A stretch of 64,000 nucleotides of DNA from positions 1 to 64,000 of the forward strand of contig NZ_BDMM01000008.1 of the NCBI RefSeq assembly GCF_002157625.1, written 5' to 3'. The stretch's first letter is position 1. Every line of letters begins with the position of its first letter. The stretch comes from Brevundimonas sp. SH203. Lineage in GTDB: Bacteria; Pseudomonadota; Alphaproteobacteria; Caulobacterales; Caulobacteraceae. The notes under the pieces were generated by a model that was not told where the DNA came from, did no database searches, and worked only from the letters and a program-made list of their open reading frames with translations. Shown here in pieces: positions 36,309 to 44,451 of the stretch. The translations under genes and the position numbers were made by a program.

Positions 36309-37238
36309 ATGCTGCATCGACTGACCGTCTGCGTCGCCATCACCGCCCTGATCGGGGTCAGCGCCTGTCAGCAGGCTTCACCGGACCAGCCCGCGCCGTC
36401 CAGCGATGGGCAGGCGCAGGCGCCGTCCGAGGCGCTGGCCGTCCGCTACGCCTGCGGCAGCGGCGTGACCATCGAGGCGCGCTATCCCAACAAGACCTCG
36501 GCCCAGATGACCTACAAGGGTCAGGACTATGTGTTGCGCAACGTCCAGGCGGCCAGCGGGGCGCGCTACATCGGCTCGGGCGTGGAATGGTGGACCACCA
36601 GCCGCGACGGGCGCGAGGTGGCGACGCTGAGCCTGCTGTCGCCCAACGAAGAAGTCGCTGTCTCGGTGCTGGAGCAGTGTGCGCGTCCCCTGACGGCGCC
36701 GGCGCCTGATCTGACAACCGGGATCACGCCGCCGCAGCCGAAGCCTGATCTGAAACCGATACCTGCGCAGGGCGGCGTGCTGCCTGCGTCCGCACCCTGC
36801 AAGGGGCCGCAACTGAAGATGGCGGTGGAAGATGGGGATGCGGGGGCGGGCAACCGGGTGCGGAACTTCAGCCTGCAGAATGTGGGGACCAACGCCTGCA
36901 CCCTGACCGGCTATCCGGGGGTGAACCTGCTGGACGGCCGCGGACAGGCGGTGAACTCGGTGCGGGCGGACCAGAGCCCCGGCAGCTATTTCCGTCAGGG
37001 ACAGGCGCCGACGCCGGTCGATCTGGCGCCTCAGGCCAAGGCCTATTTCGAGGTGGCGTGGAACGTGATCCCGAACGAGGCGGCGGGCCAGAAGACCTGT
37101 CCGAACGTGGCGACCGTGCGGGCCACGGCGCCGGGCGACACCGCCGCGATCAGCCAGAGCTTCGCCTTCCAGCCCTGCGGCGGCAAGATTCGCGTCAGCC
37201 CGATCCGCAGTGCGTCAGCCCTCCAACCTGCGACCTGA
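36309..37238 (+). CDS. lipoprotein with MliC and DUF4232 domains
   Basis: A 309-aa predicted lipoprotein. The lipobox is VSAC with Cys19 or 20. Residues about 45-120 (VRYACGSGVTIEARYP, MTYKGQDYVLR, SGARYIGSGVEWWTT) match the MliC domain, which inhibits C-type lysozyme from the periplasm or outer membrane. A proline-rich linker follows, then a DUF4232-like beta domain (RNFSLQNVGTNACTLTGYPGVNLLDGRG) with several cysteines. DUF4232 function is unknown. GGAGAG precedes the ATG. It follows mce by 67 bp but has no evident role in propionate use. Confidence 0.8.
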   Translation: MLHRLTVCVAITALIGVSACQQASPDQPAPSSDGQAQAPSEALAVRYACGSGVTIEARYPNKTSAQMTYKGQDYVLRNVQAASGARYIGSGVEWWTTSRDGREVATLSLLSPNEEVAVSVLEQCARPLTAPAPDLTTGITPPQPKPDLKPIPAQGGVLPASAPCKGPQLKMAVEDGDAGAGNRVRNFSLQNVGTNACTLTGYPGVNLLDGRGQAVNSVRADQSPGSYFRQGQAPTPVDLAPQAKAYFEVAWNVIPNEAAGQKTCPNVATVRATAPGDTAAISQSFAFQPCGGKIRVSPIRSASALQPAT

Positions 37239-37281
37239 TTGAAGGTGGAAACGTGCGCGATTTGCGCGTAGGGCGGATGGC

Positions 37282-38472
37282 ATGACCCAGACCTTCTATG
37301 ATCGCGTCGCCAGCGAATTGTCAGACATCGACGCACAGGGCCTGACCAAGCCCGAACGGGTGATCGCCTCGCGTCAGGGACCGGTGATCCAGGTCGCCGG
37401 GCGCGACGTGCTGAACTTCTGCGCCAACAACTATCTTGGCCTGGCGGGCGATGAGCGCGTGGCTCAGGCCGGGATGGCGGCGCAGGCGAAATGGGGGGCG
37501 GGCACGGCCTCGGTGCGCTTCATCTGCGGCACGCTGGAAATCCACAAGGAACTGGAAGCGGCCATCGCGGCCTATCTGGGTTTCGAAGACGCCATCCTGT
37601 TCGCCGCCGCCTTCGACGCCAACGGCGGCGTCTTCGAGCCGCTGTTCGGCGAGAATGACGCCATTGTCTCCGACAGCCTGAACCACGCATCAATCATTGA
37701 CGGCGTGCGGCTGTGCAAGGCCAAACGCTATCGGTTCGCCAACTCCGACATGGATGAACTGGAGACCCGCCTGAAGGAGGCGCGTGACGCCGGGGCGCGG
37801 GAGATCATCATCGCCACCGACGGCGCCTTCTCGATGGACGGCTATATCGCCAAGCTGAATGAAATCCGTGCCTTGGCGGACAAATATAATGCTTTGATCA
37901 TGGTCGATGACTGCCATGCGACGGGTTTCCTGGGGCCGAAGGGACGAGGCTCGTTCGCGCATCACGGGGTCGAGGTGGACTTTGTCACCGGCACCTTCGG
38001 CAAGGCGCTGGGCGGGGCCATGGGCGGCTTTATCTGCGCCAAGAAGTCGGTGGTCGAACTGCTGAAGCAACGGGCGCGGCCCTATCTGTTCTCCAACGCC
38101 CTGGCGCCCGCCGTGTGCGGATCGAGCCTTGAGGCCATCCGCATCGCGCAAGGCGATGAGGGCGACGCCCTGCGCACCCGCCTGTCGGCCAACGCCCATC
38201 GCTATCGCGGGGCCATGGCGGATGCGGGGTTCACCTTGCTGGAGGGCGAGCATCCGATCATTCCGGTCATGCTGGGCGACGCCAGGCTGGCGCAGGATTT
38301 CGCGGCGCGGGCGCTGGAACTGGGCGTCTATGTGATCGGGTTTTCCTTCCCTGTGGTGCCGCGCGGTCAGGCCCGCATCCGCACCCAGATGTCGGCGGCC
38401 CATACGTTCGAACAGATCGACCAGACGGTCGCGGCCTTCACCAAGGCGGGCCGGGAGCTGGGCGTCATCTAG
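37282..38472 (+). CDS. kbl: 2-amino-3-ketobutyrate CoA ligase (glycine C-acetyltransferase)
   Basis: A 396-aa PLP enzyme of the alpha-oxoamine synthase family. It cleaves 2-amino-3-ketobutyrate with CoA to glycine and acetyl-CoA. Motifs are NFCANNYLGLAGD, GTASVRFICGTLEIHKELE, MVDDCHATGFLGPKGRG and the PLP lysine in FVTGTFGKALGGAMGGF. The gene precedes tdh, the enzyme that makes its substrate; the two are separated by 162 bp containing repeat copy 4. Confidence 0.95.
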   Translation: MTQTFYDRVASELSDIDAQGLTKPERVIASRQGPVIQVAGRDVLNFCANNYLGLAGDERVAQAGMAAQAKWGAGTASVRFICGTLEIHKELEAAIAAYLGFEDAILFAAAFDANGGVFEPLFGENDAIVSDSLNHASIIDGVRLCKAKRYRFANSDMDELETRLKEARDAGAREIIIATDGAFSMDGYIAKLNEIRALADKYNALIMVDDCHATGFLGPKGRGSFAHHGVEVDFVTGTFGKALGGAMGGFICAKKSVVELLKQRARPYLFSNALAPAVCGSSLEAIRIAQGDEGDALRTRLSANAHRYRGAMADAGFTLLEGEHPIIPVMLGDARLAQDFAARALELGVYVIGFSFPVVPRGQARIRTQMSAAHTFEQIDQTVAAFTKAGRELGVI

Positions 38473-38484
38473 CCGTTTTTGGCG

Positions 38485-38614
38485 GTCATCTTCGGGTTTG
38501 TCCCTAGGAGCCATCGCTCCGTCGCGCGATGGCCGTTTGTCAGCGACGGGAAAATACAGGGCGAGGAGGCGTGGGGCCTCAGCCATAGGCCCTCGGGATA
38601 AACCCGAGGGTGAC
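38485..38614. repeat. paired palindromic intergenic repeat, copy 4 (diverged)
   Basis: Inverted units 38485-38514 and about 38584-38614 with TTCGGG / CCCTCGG arms and a TTTG-like loop. The arms contain several substitutions relative to the other copies. It lies between kbl and tdh. Confidence 0.75.
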
Positions 38615-38634
38615 GAACAACGAGGAACGCCGTC

Positions 38635-39687
38635 ATGACCGAGACGATGAAAGCCCTGGCCAAGACCGGCCCTGTGCAGGGGCTGGAGCTGATCGATGCG
38701 CCGATCCCCGTGGCGGGGCCGGAAGACGTGCTGATCAAGGTGCATCGCACCGCCGTCTGCGGCACCGACATCCACATCTGGAACTGGGACGAATGGTCCC
38801 AGAAGAACGTCCCGACCCCGATGATCACCGGCCACGAATTCGCCGGCGAGATCGTCGCCATCGGCAAGGAGGTGGATCGCCGCCTGAAGGTCGGCCAGCG
38901 CGTCTCGGCCGAGGGCCACGTCATCGACCTGAACTCCGAGGCCGCCCGCGCCGGTCACTTCCACCTGGACCCAGCGACCATGGGCATCGGCGTGAACCGT
39001 CAGGGGGCCTTCGCCGAATATGTGGTGGCCCCGGCCTTCAACGTCATCGAACTGCCTGAGGACGTGCCCTATGAGATCGGCTCGATCCTGGACCCGTTCG
39101 GCAATGCGGTTCACACCGCGCAACAGTTCGACCTGCTGGGCGAGGACGTTCTGGTCACGGGCGCCGGTCCCATCGGCATGATGGCCGCCGCCGTGGCGCG
39201 TCATGCGGGGGCGCGGACGGTGGTCCTGACCGACATCAACGACTTCCGGCTCGATCTGGCGCAGAAGGTCGCCCCCGGCATTCGTGCGGTGAACACGACC
39301 AAGGAAGACCTGAAGGACGTCATGCACGAGCTGGGCCTTAAGGTCGGCTTCGACGTGGCGCTGGAGATGTCGGGCTCGCCCGTCGCCTTCAAGCAATGCG
39401 TGGACACCCTGATCATGGGCGGCGGCATGGCCATGCTGGGCATTCCGGCCAAGCCGATGGAGACGGACTGGGGCGCGATCATCCTGAAGGCCCTGACCAT
39501 CAAGGGCGTCTATGGCCGCGAAATGTTCACCACCTGGCGCAAGATGCTGGGCCTGCTGAAGGCCGGTCTGGACCTCAGCCCCCTGATCACCCACCGCCTC
39601 GGCTACGCCGACTATCGCGAAGGCTTCGAGGCGATGAAGTCGGGTCAGTCGGGCAAGGTGGTGCTGGACTGGAACAAGGCCGCCTGA
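38635..39687 (+). CDS. tdh: L-threonine 3-dehydrogenase
   Basis: A 350-aa zinc-dependent alcohol dehydrogenase family member oxidising threonine with NAD. Visible features are the catalytic zinc motif AVCGTDIHIWNWDEW, GHEFAGEIVAIGKEV, and LVTGAGPIGMMAAAVARHAGARTVVLTD for NAD, then AMLGIPAKPMETDWGAIILKALTIKGVYGREMF. The four-cysteine structural zinc loop usual in many members is replaced by HVIDLNSEAARAGHFHL, so the loop sequence differs from E. coli Tdh. GAGGAAC precedes the ATG. A terminator follows. Confidence 0.93.
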   Translation: MTETMKALAKTGPVQGLELIDAPIPVAGPEDVLIKVHRTAVCGTDIHIWNWDEWSQKNVPTPMITGHEFAGEIVAIGKEVDRRLKVGQRVSAEGHVIDLNSEAARAGHFHLDPATMGIGVNRQGAFAEYVVAPAFNVIELPEDVPYEIGSILDPFGNAVHTAQQFDLLGEDVLVTGAGPIGMMAAAVARHAGARTVVLTDINDFRLDLAQKVAPGIRAVNTTKEDLKDVMHELGLKVGFDVALEMSGSPVAFKQCVDTLIMGGGMAMLGIPAKPMETDWGAIILKALTIKGVYGREMFTTWRKMLGLLKAGLDLSPLITHRLGYADYREGFEAMKSGQSGKVVLDWNKAA

Positions 39688-39693
39688 GACGAC

Positions 39694-39734
39694 AGGCGCT
39701 GATCAGGCCGAGAGGTGTTTGATCAGCGCCTTTT
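39694..39734 (+). terminator. rho-independent terminator inside the end of the convergent gene
   Basis: A perfect 12-bp stem AGGCGCTGATCA (39694-39705) / TGATCAGCGCCT (39720-39731) with a 14-nt loop, followed by TTTT. It ends kbl-tdh transcripts. Most of it lies in the last codons of the topoisomerase gene on the other strand. Confidence 0.85.
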
Positions 39735-40722
39735 CGAACCCCTTCGTCTCCGATCCGGGCAGGGTCTTGGCGATCTCGCCGCTTTCGAACAGGGCGAAGA
39801 CCTTGGGGTGGACGTAGGAGGCGCGGCACACGGTCGGGGTGTTGCCCAGGAGGCCCGCGACGGCCTTGACGCAGACGGTGATCTTTCGCCTGGCGTCGGT
39901 GGGCGAGGTCGCCGCCTCCATGTCGCGCAGCGCCCGCGCGGCCGAGACGGTGCCCGCCCAGGTACGGAAATCCTTGGCCGAAAACTGATCGCCCATCGCG
40001 TCGCGGATGTAGGCGTTCACGTCATCGGAATCGACCGGACACAGCGTGCCGTCCGCCGAACGGTATTTGAACAGCTGCTGGCCGGGCAGACCCTCCAGTT
40101 CACGCACGACGCGGGCCAGACGGCGGTCCTTGACGCTGACGCTATGATCCTTGCCGCTCTTGCCGCGAAACTCGAACGTCAAGGCCGCCCCATCCACGTC
40201 CAGATGGCGCTTGTGCAGGGTTGTCAGCCCATAGCTGCGGTTCTGCTTGGCGTAGATGGAGTTGCCGACCCGGATCAGGGTGATCTCCAACAGGCGGACG
40301 GCGGTGGCCAGCACCTTGTCGCGACACACGCCGCGCAGGGCCAGATCATGCTCAACCTTGTCGCGCAGTCTCGGCAGGGCGCGCGAAAAGGCGGGCAGTT
40401 TGTCGAACTTGTTCTCGGACCGGGCCGCGCTCCAGTCGTTGTGATAGCGATACTGTTTCCTGCCCTTCACGTCGCGGCCGGTCGCCTGGATATGGCCGTT
40501 GGCCTTGGGACAGATCCAGACGTCGGTCCAGGCGGGCGGTATGGCTAGGGCGCGGATGCGGGCCAGAGTTTTGGCGTCGGTCACCGTCTGGCCCCTGGCG
40601 TCCTTGTACGACCAACCCTTGCCGGAGCGGCGGCGGGTCAGGCCGGCGAACTCGTCGCTGCAATAGCTGAGGCCCTTAGGGACTTCGGCGGCGATGTCGA
40701 AGGCGTGCGATCCGTCGGCCAT
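39703..40722 (-). CDS. type IB DNA topoisomerase
   Basis: A 339-aa poxvirus-like topoisomerase that relaxes supercoils through a 3'-phosphotyrosine. It starts YCSDEFAGLTRRRSGKGWSY, then RIRALAIPPAWTDVWICP. Catalytic residues are identifiable: Arg in ITLIRVGN, Lys in FRGKSGK, Arg in KDFRTWAGTVSA and Tyr in CRASYVHPKVF. Two ATGs lie 9 bp apart (40731 and 40722). AAGGA sits at a proper distance only from the second, so 40722 is chosen. These enzymes are common in alphaproteobacteria, so transfer is not implied. Confidence 0.92.
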   Translation of the reverse strand: MADGSHAFDIAAEVPKGLSYCSDEFAGLTRRRSGKGWSYKDARGQTVTDAKTLARIRALAIPPAWTDVWICPKANGHIQATGRDVKGRKQYRYHNDWSAARSENKFDKLPAFSRALPRLRDKVEHDLALRGVCRDKVLATAVRLLEITLIRVGNSIYAKQNRSYGLTTLHKRHLDVDGAALTFEFRGKSGKDHSVSVKDRRLARVVRELEGLPGQQLFKYRSADGTLCPVDSDDVNAYIRDAMGDQFSAKDFRTWAGTVSAARALRDMEAATSPTDARRKITVCVKAVAGLLGNTPTVCRASYVHPKVFALFESGEIAKTLPGSETKGFEKALIKHLSA

Positions 40723-40835
40723 GCGCCGCATTTCCTTTTGCTCGGCATTTCAGCCGTGTGCTGACAAGCGACGAACGCGACGCCGAGGCGGCGAGTTCCG
40801 CTTGACCCGTGAGGCCGGGCGGGGGACGAGGCGGC

Positions 40836-41642
40836 ATGAACTATCGCCACAGCTTTCACGCCGGAAACTTCGCCGATCTGGTCAAACACGCCCTGGTGCT
40901 GTGGCTGGTGAAGGAGGTCCGGCCGTCCGTAGTTTTGGACACCCACGCCGGGGCGGGGCTTTACGACCTGTCGGGCGATGCGGCGCGGTCGAAGGAGGCC
41001 GAGGCCGGGGTGGCGCGGTTGATGAGCGCCGAGGGGCGTCCGCCGCTGATCGATGCCCTGGCGGAGCGGGTGGCGGGGTTCAACCCGGACGGCGGGGTGC
41101 GGTTCTATCCGGGATCGCCGCTGTTGATCGCGGACGCGCTGGAACAGGGCGGCCGCTATGTCGGGTTCGAGCTGAACCCGCCAGTGCGCCAGATGCTGAG
41201 CGAGGCGCTTCAGGGCCGTGCGAACGCCGAGGCGCGCGAGGGCGACGGCTATGCTCTGGCGGTTGCGGAGGCGGCCAAGGCGCGCGGGCCGCTGGTGCTG
41301 ATCGACCCGCCGTTCGAAAAGCCCGACGACTATGCGCGCGCGGCCGAAACGGCGATCGCGGTAGTGCGGCGCGATCCGAAGGCGACGGTGGCCATCTGGA
41401 CGCCGTTGAAGGATCTGGAAACCTTCGACGCCTTCATTCGACGTTTGCAGGGGCGGGCGGGGCCGACGCTGGTCGCAGAGGCGCGGCTCAGGCCCCTGAC
41501 CAATCCGATGAAGATGAACGGCTGCGCCATGGTGGTGGTCAATCCGCCGCAAGGGGGCGAGGCGGCGGCGGACGAAATCTGCGGCTGGGCGGCCAGGGCT
41601 CTGGGCGACGCCGGCGGGCGGGCAGAGGTCTGGACCTTCTGA
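40836..41642 (+). CDS. rlmJ: 23S rRNA m6A2030 methyltransferase
   Basis: A 268-aa methyltransferase of the RlmJ family. It opens MNYRHSFHAGNFADLVKHALV, the signature of this family, followed by the SAM motif VLDTHAGAGLYDL and the catalytic LIDPPFEKPDDY (D-P-P-F). The start at 40836 is set by the signature; nine upstream in-frame codons exist but are unlikely. It modifies A2030 of 23S rRNA. An amidotransferase gene follows by 22 bp. Confidence 0.94.
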   Translation: MNYRHSFHAGNFADLVKHALVLWLVKEVRPSVVLDTHAGAGLYDLSGDAARSKEAEAGVARLMSAEGRPPLIDALAERVAGFNPDGGVRFYPGSPLLIADALEQGGRYVGFELNPPVRQMLSEALQGRANAEAREGDGYALAVAEAAKARGPLVLIDPPFEKPDDYARAAETAIAVVRRDPKATVAIWTPLKDLETFDAFIRRLQGRAGPTLVAEARLRPLTNPMKMNGCAMVVVNPPQGGEAAADEICGWAARALGDAGGRAEVWTF

Positions 41643-41664
41643 TGCGACGCCTTAGGGTGACGCC

Positions 41665-42396
41665 ATGACCCGCATCGCCATTCTGGAAACCGGCCATCCG
41701 CCCGATCATCTGAAGGACGACTTCGATGATTATCCCGCGCGGTTCCGGGCCTTGCTGGGCGAGGGCGTGCCGACGACGCGGTTCAATGTGCAGGCGGGCC
41801 ATCTGCCGGACGATGCCGCCGCGTTTCAGGGAGCCATCGTCACCGGATCGGCGGCGGGCGTCTATGACGACCTGCCGTGGATTCCGCAGCTGATCGACTG
41901 GTTGAGGGCGGCGCGGGGCCGGACGCGGCTGGTGGGCATCTGCTTCGGCCATCAGGTGCTGGCCCATGCGTTCGGCGGCGCGGTGGAGAAGTCGCACAAG
42001 GGCTGGGGCGTGGGGCTGCACCGCTATGACGTGCGAGCGGCCGAGCCGTGGATGCATCCACGCGCGCGAACCATCGCCATTCCCGTTTCGCATCAGGATC
42101 AGGTGATCGCGATTTCGGAAGATGCGCGCGTGATCGCCTCCAGCGGCTTCACCCCCTATGCCGGCCTGGCCTGGGGCGAGGACGCCATTTCGTTCCAGTG
42201 CCACCCGGAGTTCCAGCCGGAGTATGCCGCGGCCCTGATCGAGGGACGACGCGGGACGCGCATCCCGCATCCGGTGGCGGACGAGGCGATCGATAGTCTG
42301 AAACGGCCCAACGACCGGGCGGTGCTGACCGCGTGGATCAGGGCCTTCCTGCTGCTCACCCCGCCCCCGGTCGAGGATCAGGGCAGCGGAATCTAG
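41665..42396 (+). CDS. class I glutamine amidotransferase domain protein
   Basis: A 243-aa stand-alone GATase1 protein. The catalytic triad is visible: Cys in GICFGHQVLAHAFGG, and His and Glu in ISFQCHPEFQPEY. This is the GuaA/YfeJ-like form in which no synthetase domain is attached. Relatives are usually called glutamine amidotransferase or GMP synthase-like, but the acceptor is unknown. It lies 22 bp after rlmJ, ends in a 4-bp overlap with the convergent exporter gene, and has AGGG upstream. Confidence 0.85.
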   Translation: MTRIAILETGHPPDHLKDDFDDYPARFRALLGEGVPTTRFNVQAGHLPDDAAAFQGAIVTGSAAGVYDDLPWIPQLIDWLRAARGRTRLVGICFGHQVLAHAFGGAVEKSHKGWGVGLHRYDVRAAEPWMHPRARTIAIPVSHQDQVIAISEDARVIASSGFTPYAGLAWGEDAISFQCHPEFQPEYAAALIEGRRGTRIPHPVADEAIDSLKRPNDRAVLTAWIRAFLLLTPPPVEDQGSGI

Positions 42397-43451
42397 AGGC
42401 CCAGCAGGCGGATGAGCGCGAGCGCCAGCAGCACCAACGCGCTGAGGGACAGGACGACGGCGGCGACGACCCGGCCGCCGGCGCGGGCCACGGCCCGGAT
42501 GTCCGTCTGCAGGCCCAGGGCGGCCATCGCCACGACGGTCAGCAAGCCCGACGCCGCCGCCATCGGCGACAGCAGGCCTTGCGGGATCAGGTCCAGCGAA
42601 CGCAGGGCGATCATGACCAGGAAGCCGACGATGAACCAGGGCAGCAGCCGCGTCAGGCCCGGCCGTGGGGCGCCGGGCGCGCGGTCGCGGAAGATCAGCG
42701 ACAGGGCCAGGATCACCGGCCCCAGCATCAGCACCCGCACCAGCTTGACCACCGTGCCGGTCTGGGTCGCGAGCGCGCCGAACGGGGAGGCGGCGGCCAG
42801 CACCTGAGGCACGGCATAGACGGTCAGCCCGGCCAGGGCGCCGTATTGAAGGCCGTTCAGATGGATCAGGCCGCCCAGCAGCGGCAGGGCCAGAACCACG
42901 ATCACGCCGAACACGGCGGTGAAGGCGATGGAGGCCGCCACCTCTTCGCCGTCGGCGTCGATGACGGGAGCCACGGCGGCGATGGCCGAGTTGCCGCAGA
43001 TGGCGTTGCCGCAGGCGACCAGCAGGGCCATGCGCGGGTTCAGACCCAGAGCGCGGCCGACCCCGAAACCGACGACGATTCCGAAGACGACCAGAAGTAG
43101 GATTCCGACGACGACGGATACGCCCAGCGACGACAGGGTCGCGGCGCTGACCGAGGCGCCCAGAAGCACCACCGCGATCTCCAGCAGCATCTTGGCCGAG
43201 AAGTCGATCCCGGCCTTGAACCGCACGTCGGGGGTCCAGGCGGTGCGGACGGCGGCGCCCAGCAGGATGGCCAGCACCAGCGGTTCCAGCCAGACATGAC
43301 CGATCACGTCGCGCTCGATGCTGGTCAGGCCGATGGCCGCCAGCGTCACCAGCAGGCACAGCATGAGGCCCGGACCCCGCGACCGACCGAACGCCTTCAA
43401 CGTCGCCAGATGGGGCGCGACGAGGGGGGCGGGCAGGGCGACGGACTTCAT
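42393..43451 (-). CDS. YeiH-type putative sulfate exporter family membrane protein
   Basis: A 352-aa inner-membrane protein with about ten helices of the UPF0324/PSE family (YeiH). Typical blocks are RTAWTPDVRFKAGIDFSAKMLLEIAVVLLGASVS and LVACGNAICGNSAIAAVAPVIDADGEEVAASIAFTAVFG. Transport of a sulfur compound has been suggested for the family but is not proven. It is divergent from a LysR regulator, the arrangement also known for yeiH/yeiE in enterics. The ATG at 43451 is chosen by similarity; the ribosome site is weak, and an in-frame TTG at 43487 is possible. Confidence 0.82.
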   Translation of the reverse strand: MKSVALPAPLVAPHLATLKAFGRSRGPGLMLCLLVTLAAIGLTSIERDVIGHVWLEPLVLAILLGAAVRTAWTPDVRFKAGIDFSAKMLLEIAVVLLGASVSAATLSSLGVSVVVGILLLVVFGIVVGFGVGRALGLNPRMALLVACGNAICGNSAIAAVAPVIDADGEEVAASIAFTAVFGVIVVLALPLLGGLIHLNGLQYGALAGLTVYAVPQVLAAASPFGALATQTGTVVKLVRVLMLGPVILALSLIFRDRAPGAPRPGLTRLLPWFIVGFLVMIALRSLDLIPQGLLSPMAAASGLLTVVAMAALGLQTDIRAVARAGGRVVAAVVLSLSALVLLALALIRLLGL

Positions 43452-43487
43452 CTGGATGGGATGCGCCCCTTCTCGACGGCGGTCCAA

Positions 43488-43513
43488 CGGATAGTTATGG
43501 TCGTTTCAATCCG
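43488..43513. promoter_or_regulatory. candidate LysR operator
   Basis: CGGAT (43488-43492) and ATCCG (43509-43513) form an inverted repeat with a 16-bp spacer in the 77-bp divergent region of the exporter and LysR genes. This is the usual site of LysR-type binding. The arms are short. Confidence 0.4.
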
Positions 43514-43528
43514 ATTTGGAGATCAATC

Positions 43529-44404
43529 GTGACCCTGGAACGTCTGCGTATCTTCGTCGCGGTGGCGGAACGCGACCATGTGACGGCGGCGGCGCGGGCG
43601 CTGAATCTGACGCAGTCGGCCGTTTCGAACGCCATCGCCGCGCTGGAGGGGGAACATGACGTGCGCCTGTTCGACCGGGTTGGGCGCGGGATCGTGCTGA
43701 ACGAGACGGGTCGCGCCTTCCTGCCCGAGGCCAAGGCGGTGCTGGCGCGGGCGCAGGCGGCGGAGGCGGCGCTGGCGGACATGAGCGCGCTGCGGCGCGG
43801 GCGTCTGGCGGTGTTCGCCAGCCAGACCATCGCCAGCTATTGGCTGCCGCGCCGGCTGGTGGATTTTCACGCGGCCTATCCGGGCGTCGAACTGGCGGTT
43901 GAGATCGGCAATACGCGCGAGGCGGCGCAGGCCGTGTTGAGCGGCGCCGCCGAGATCGGACTGGTCGAAGGGGCGGTTGACGCGCCGGCCCTGTCGCAGA
44001 CGCAGGTGGGGTCGGATCGGCTGGCCGTGCTGGTGACGCCGGACCATCCCTGGGCGACGCGGCGGGCGCTTGAGGCGCGGGACCTGACGGGTCAGCCGTG
44101 GGTGCTGCGCGAAGTCGGGTCGGGCACCCGTTCGACGCTGGAGGCGGCGGTGCGGGACGCGGGCGTCGATCCGGCCGAACTGTCCGTGACCATGACCCTG
44201 CCGTCCAACGAGGCGGTTCTGGCGGCGGCCGAGGCCGGGGCGGGGGCCACGGCCCTGTCGGAAAGCGTGGCCTATGCGTCGGTCGCGGCCGGGCGACTGG
44301 CGACGGCGCCCTTCACCCTGCCCGAACGGCCGTTCCGCCTGTTACGACACAGGGAACGCTATCGCAGCCGTGCGGGGGACGTGTTCGTGGAGGCGATGAG
44401 TTAA
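43529..44404 (+). CDS. LysR-family regulator (YeiE-like)
   Basis: A 291-aa LysR-type regulator. The N-terminal winged helix has LRIFVAVAERDHVTAAARALNLTQSAVSNAIAALE; the effector domain follows with RGRLAVFASQTIASYWLPRRLVDFHAAYPG. The start codon is GTG at 43529, with TTTGGAG 8 nt upstream. It probably controls the divergent YeiH-like exporter. The ligand is unknown; in enterics YeiE is linked to sulfite, but that is only an analogy. Confidence 0.88.
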   Translation: MTLERLRIFVAVAERDHVTAAARALNLTQSAVSNAIAALEGEHDVRLFDRVGRGIVLNETGRAFLPEAKAVLARAQAAEAALADMSALRRGRLAVFASQTIASYWLPRRLVDFHAAYPGVELAVEIGNTREAAQAVLSGAAEIGLVEGAVDAPALSQTQVGSDRLAVLVTPDHPWATRRALEARDLTGQPWVLREVGSGTRSTLEAAVRDAGVDPAELSVTMTLPSNEAVLAAAEAGAGATALSESVAYASVAAGRLATAPFTLPERPFRLLRHRERYRSRAGDVFVEAMS

Positions 44405-44407
44405 ACT

Positions 44408-44431
44408 CCTCGGGTCAAGCCCGAGGATGAC
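44408..44431. repeat. single palindromic repeat unit between convergent genes
   Basis: CCTCGGG (44408-44414) pairs with CCCGAGG (44420-44426) and is followed by the ATGAC border. It is one unit of the paired family seen at 29.5, 30.0, 32.2 and 38.5 kb. It could serve as a terminator for the converging LysR and hemF genes, but no T run is seen. Confidence 0.75.
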
Positions 44432-44451
44432 GGAAATGATTGTGGCTGGAC

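Noticed and set aside
37690-39594. A 634-codon minus-strand frame over kbl and tdh
   Set aside because: It spans two proven genes and a repeat and has no recognisable motif.
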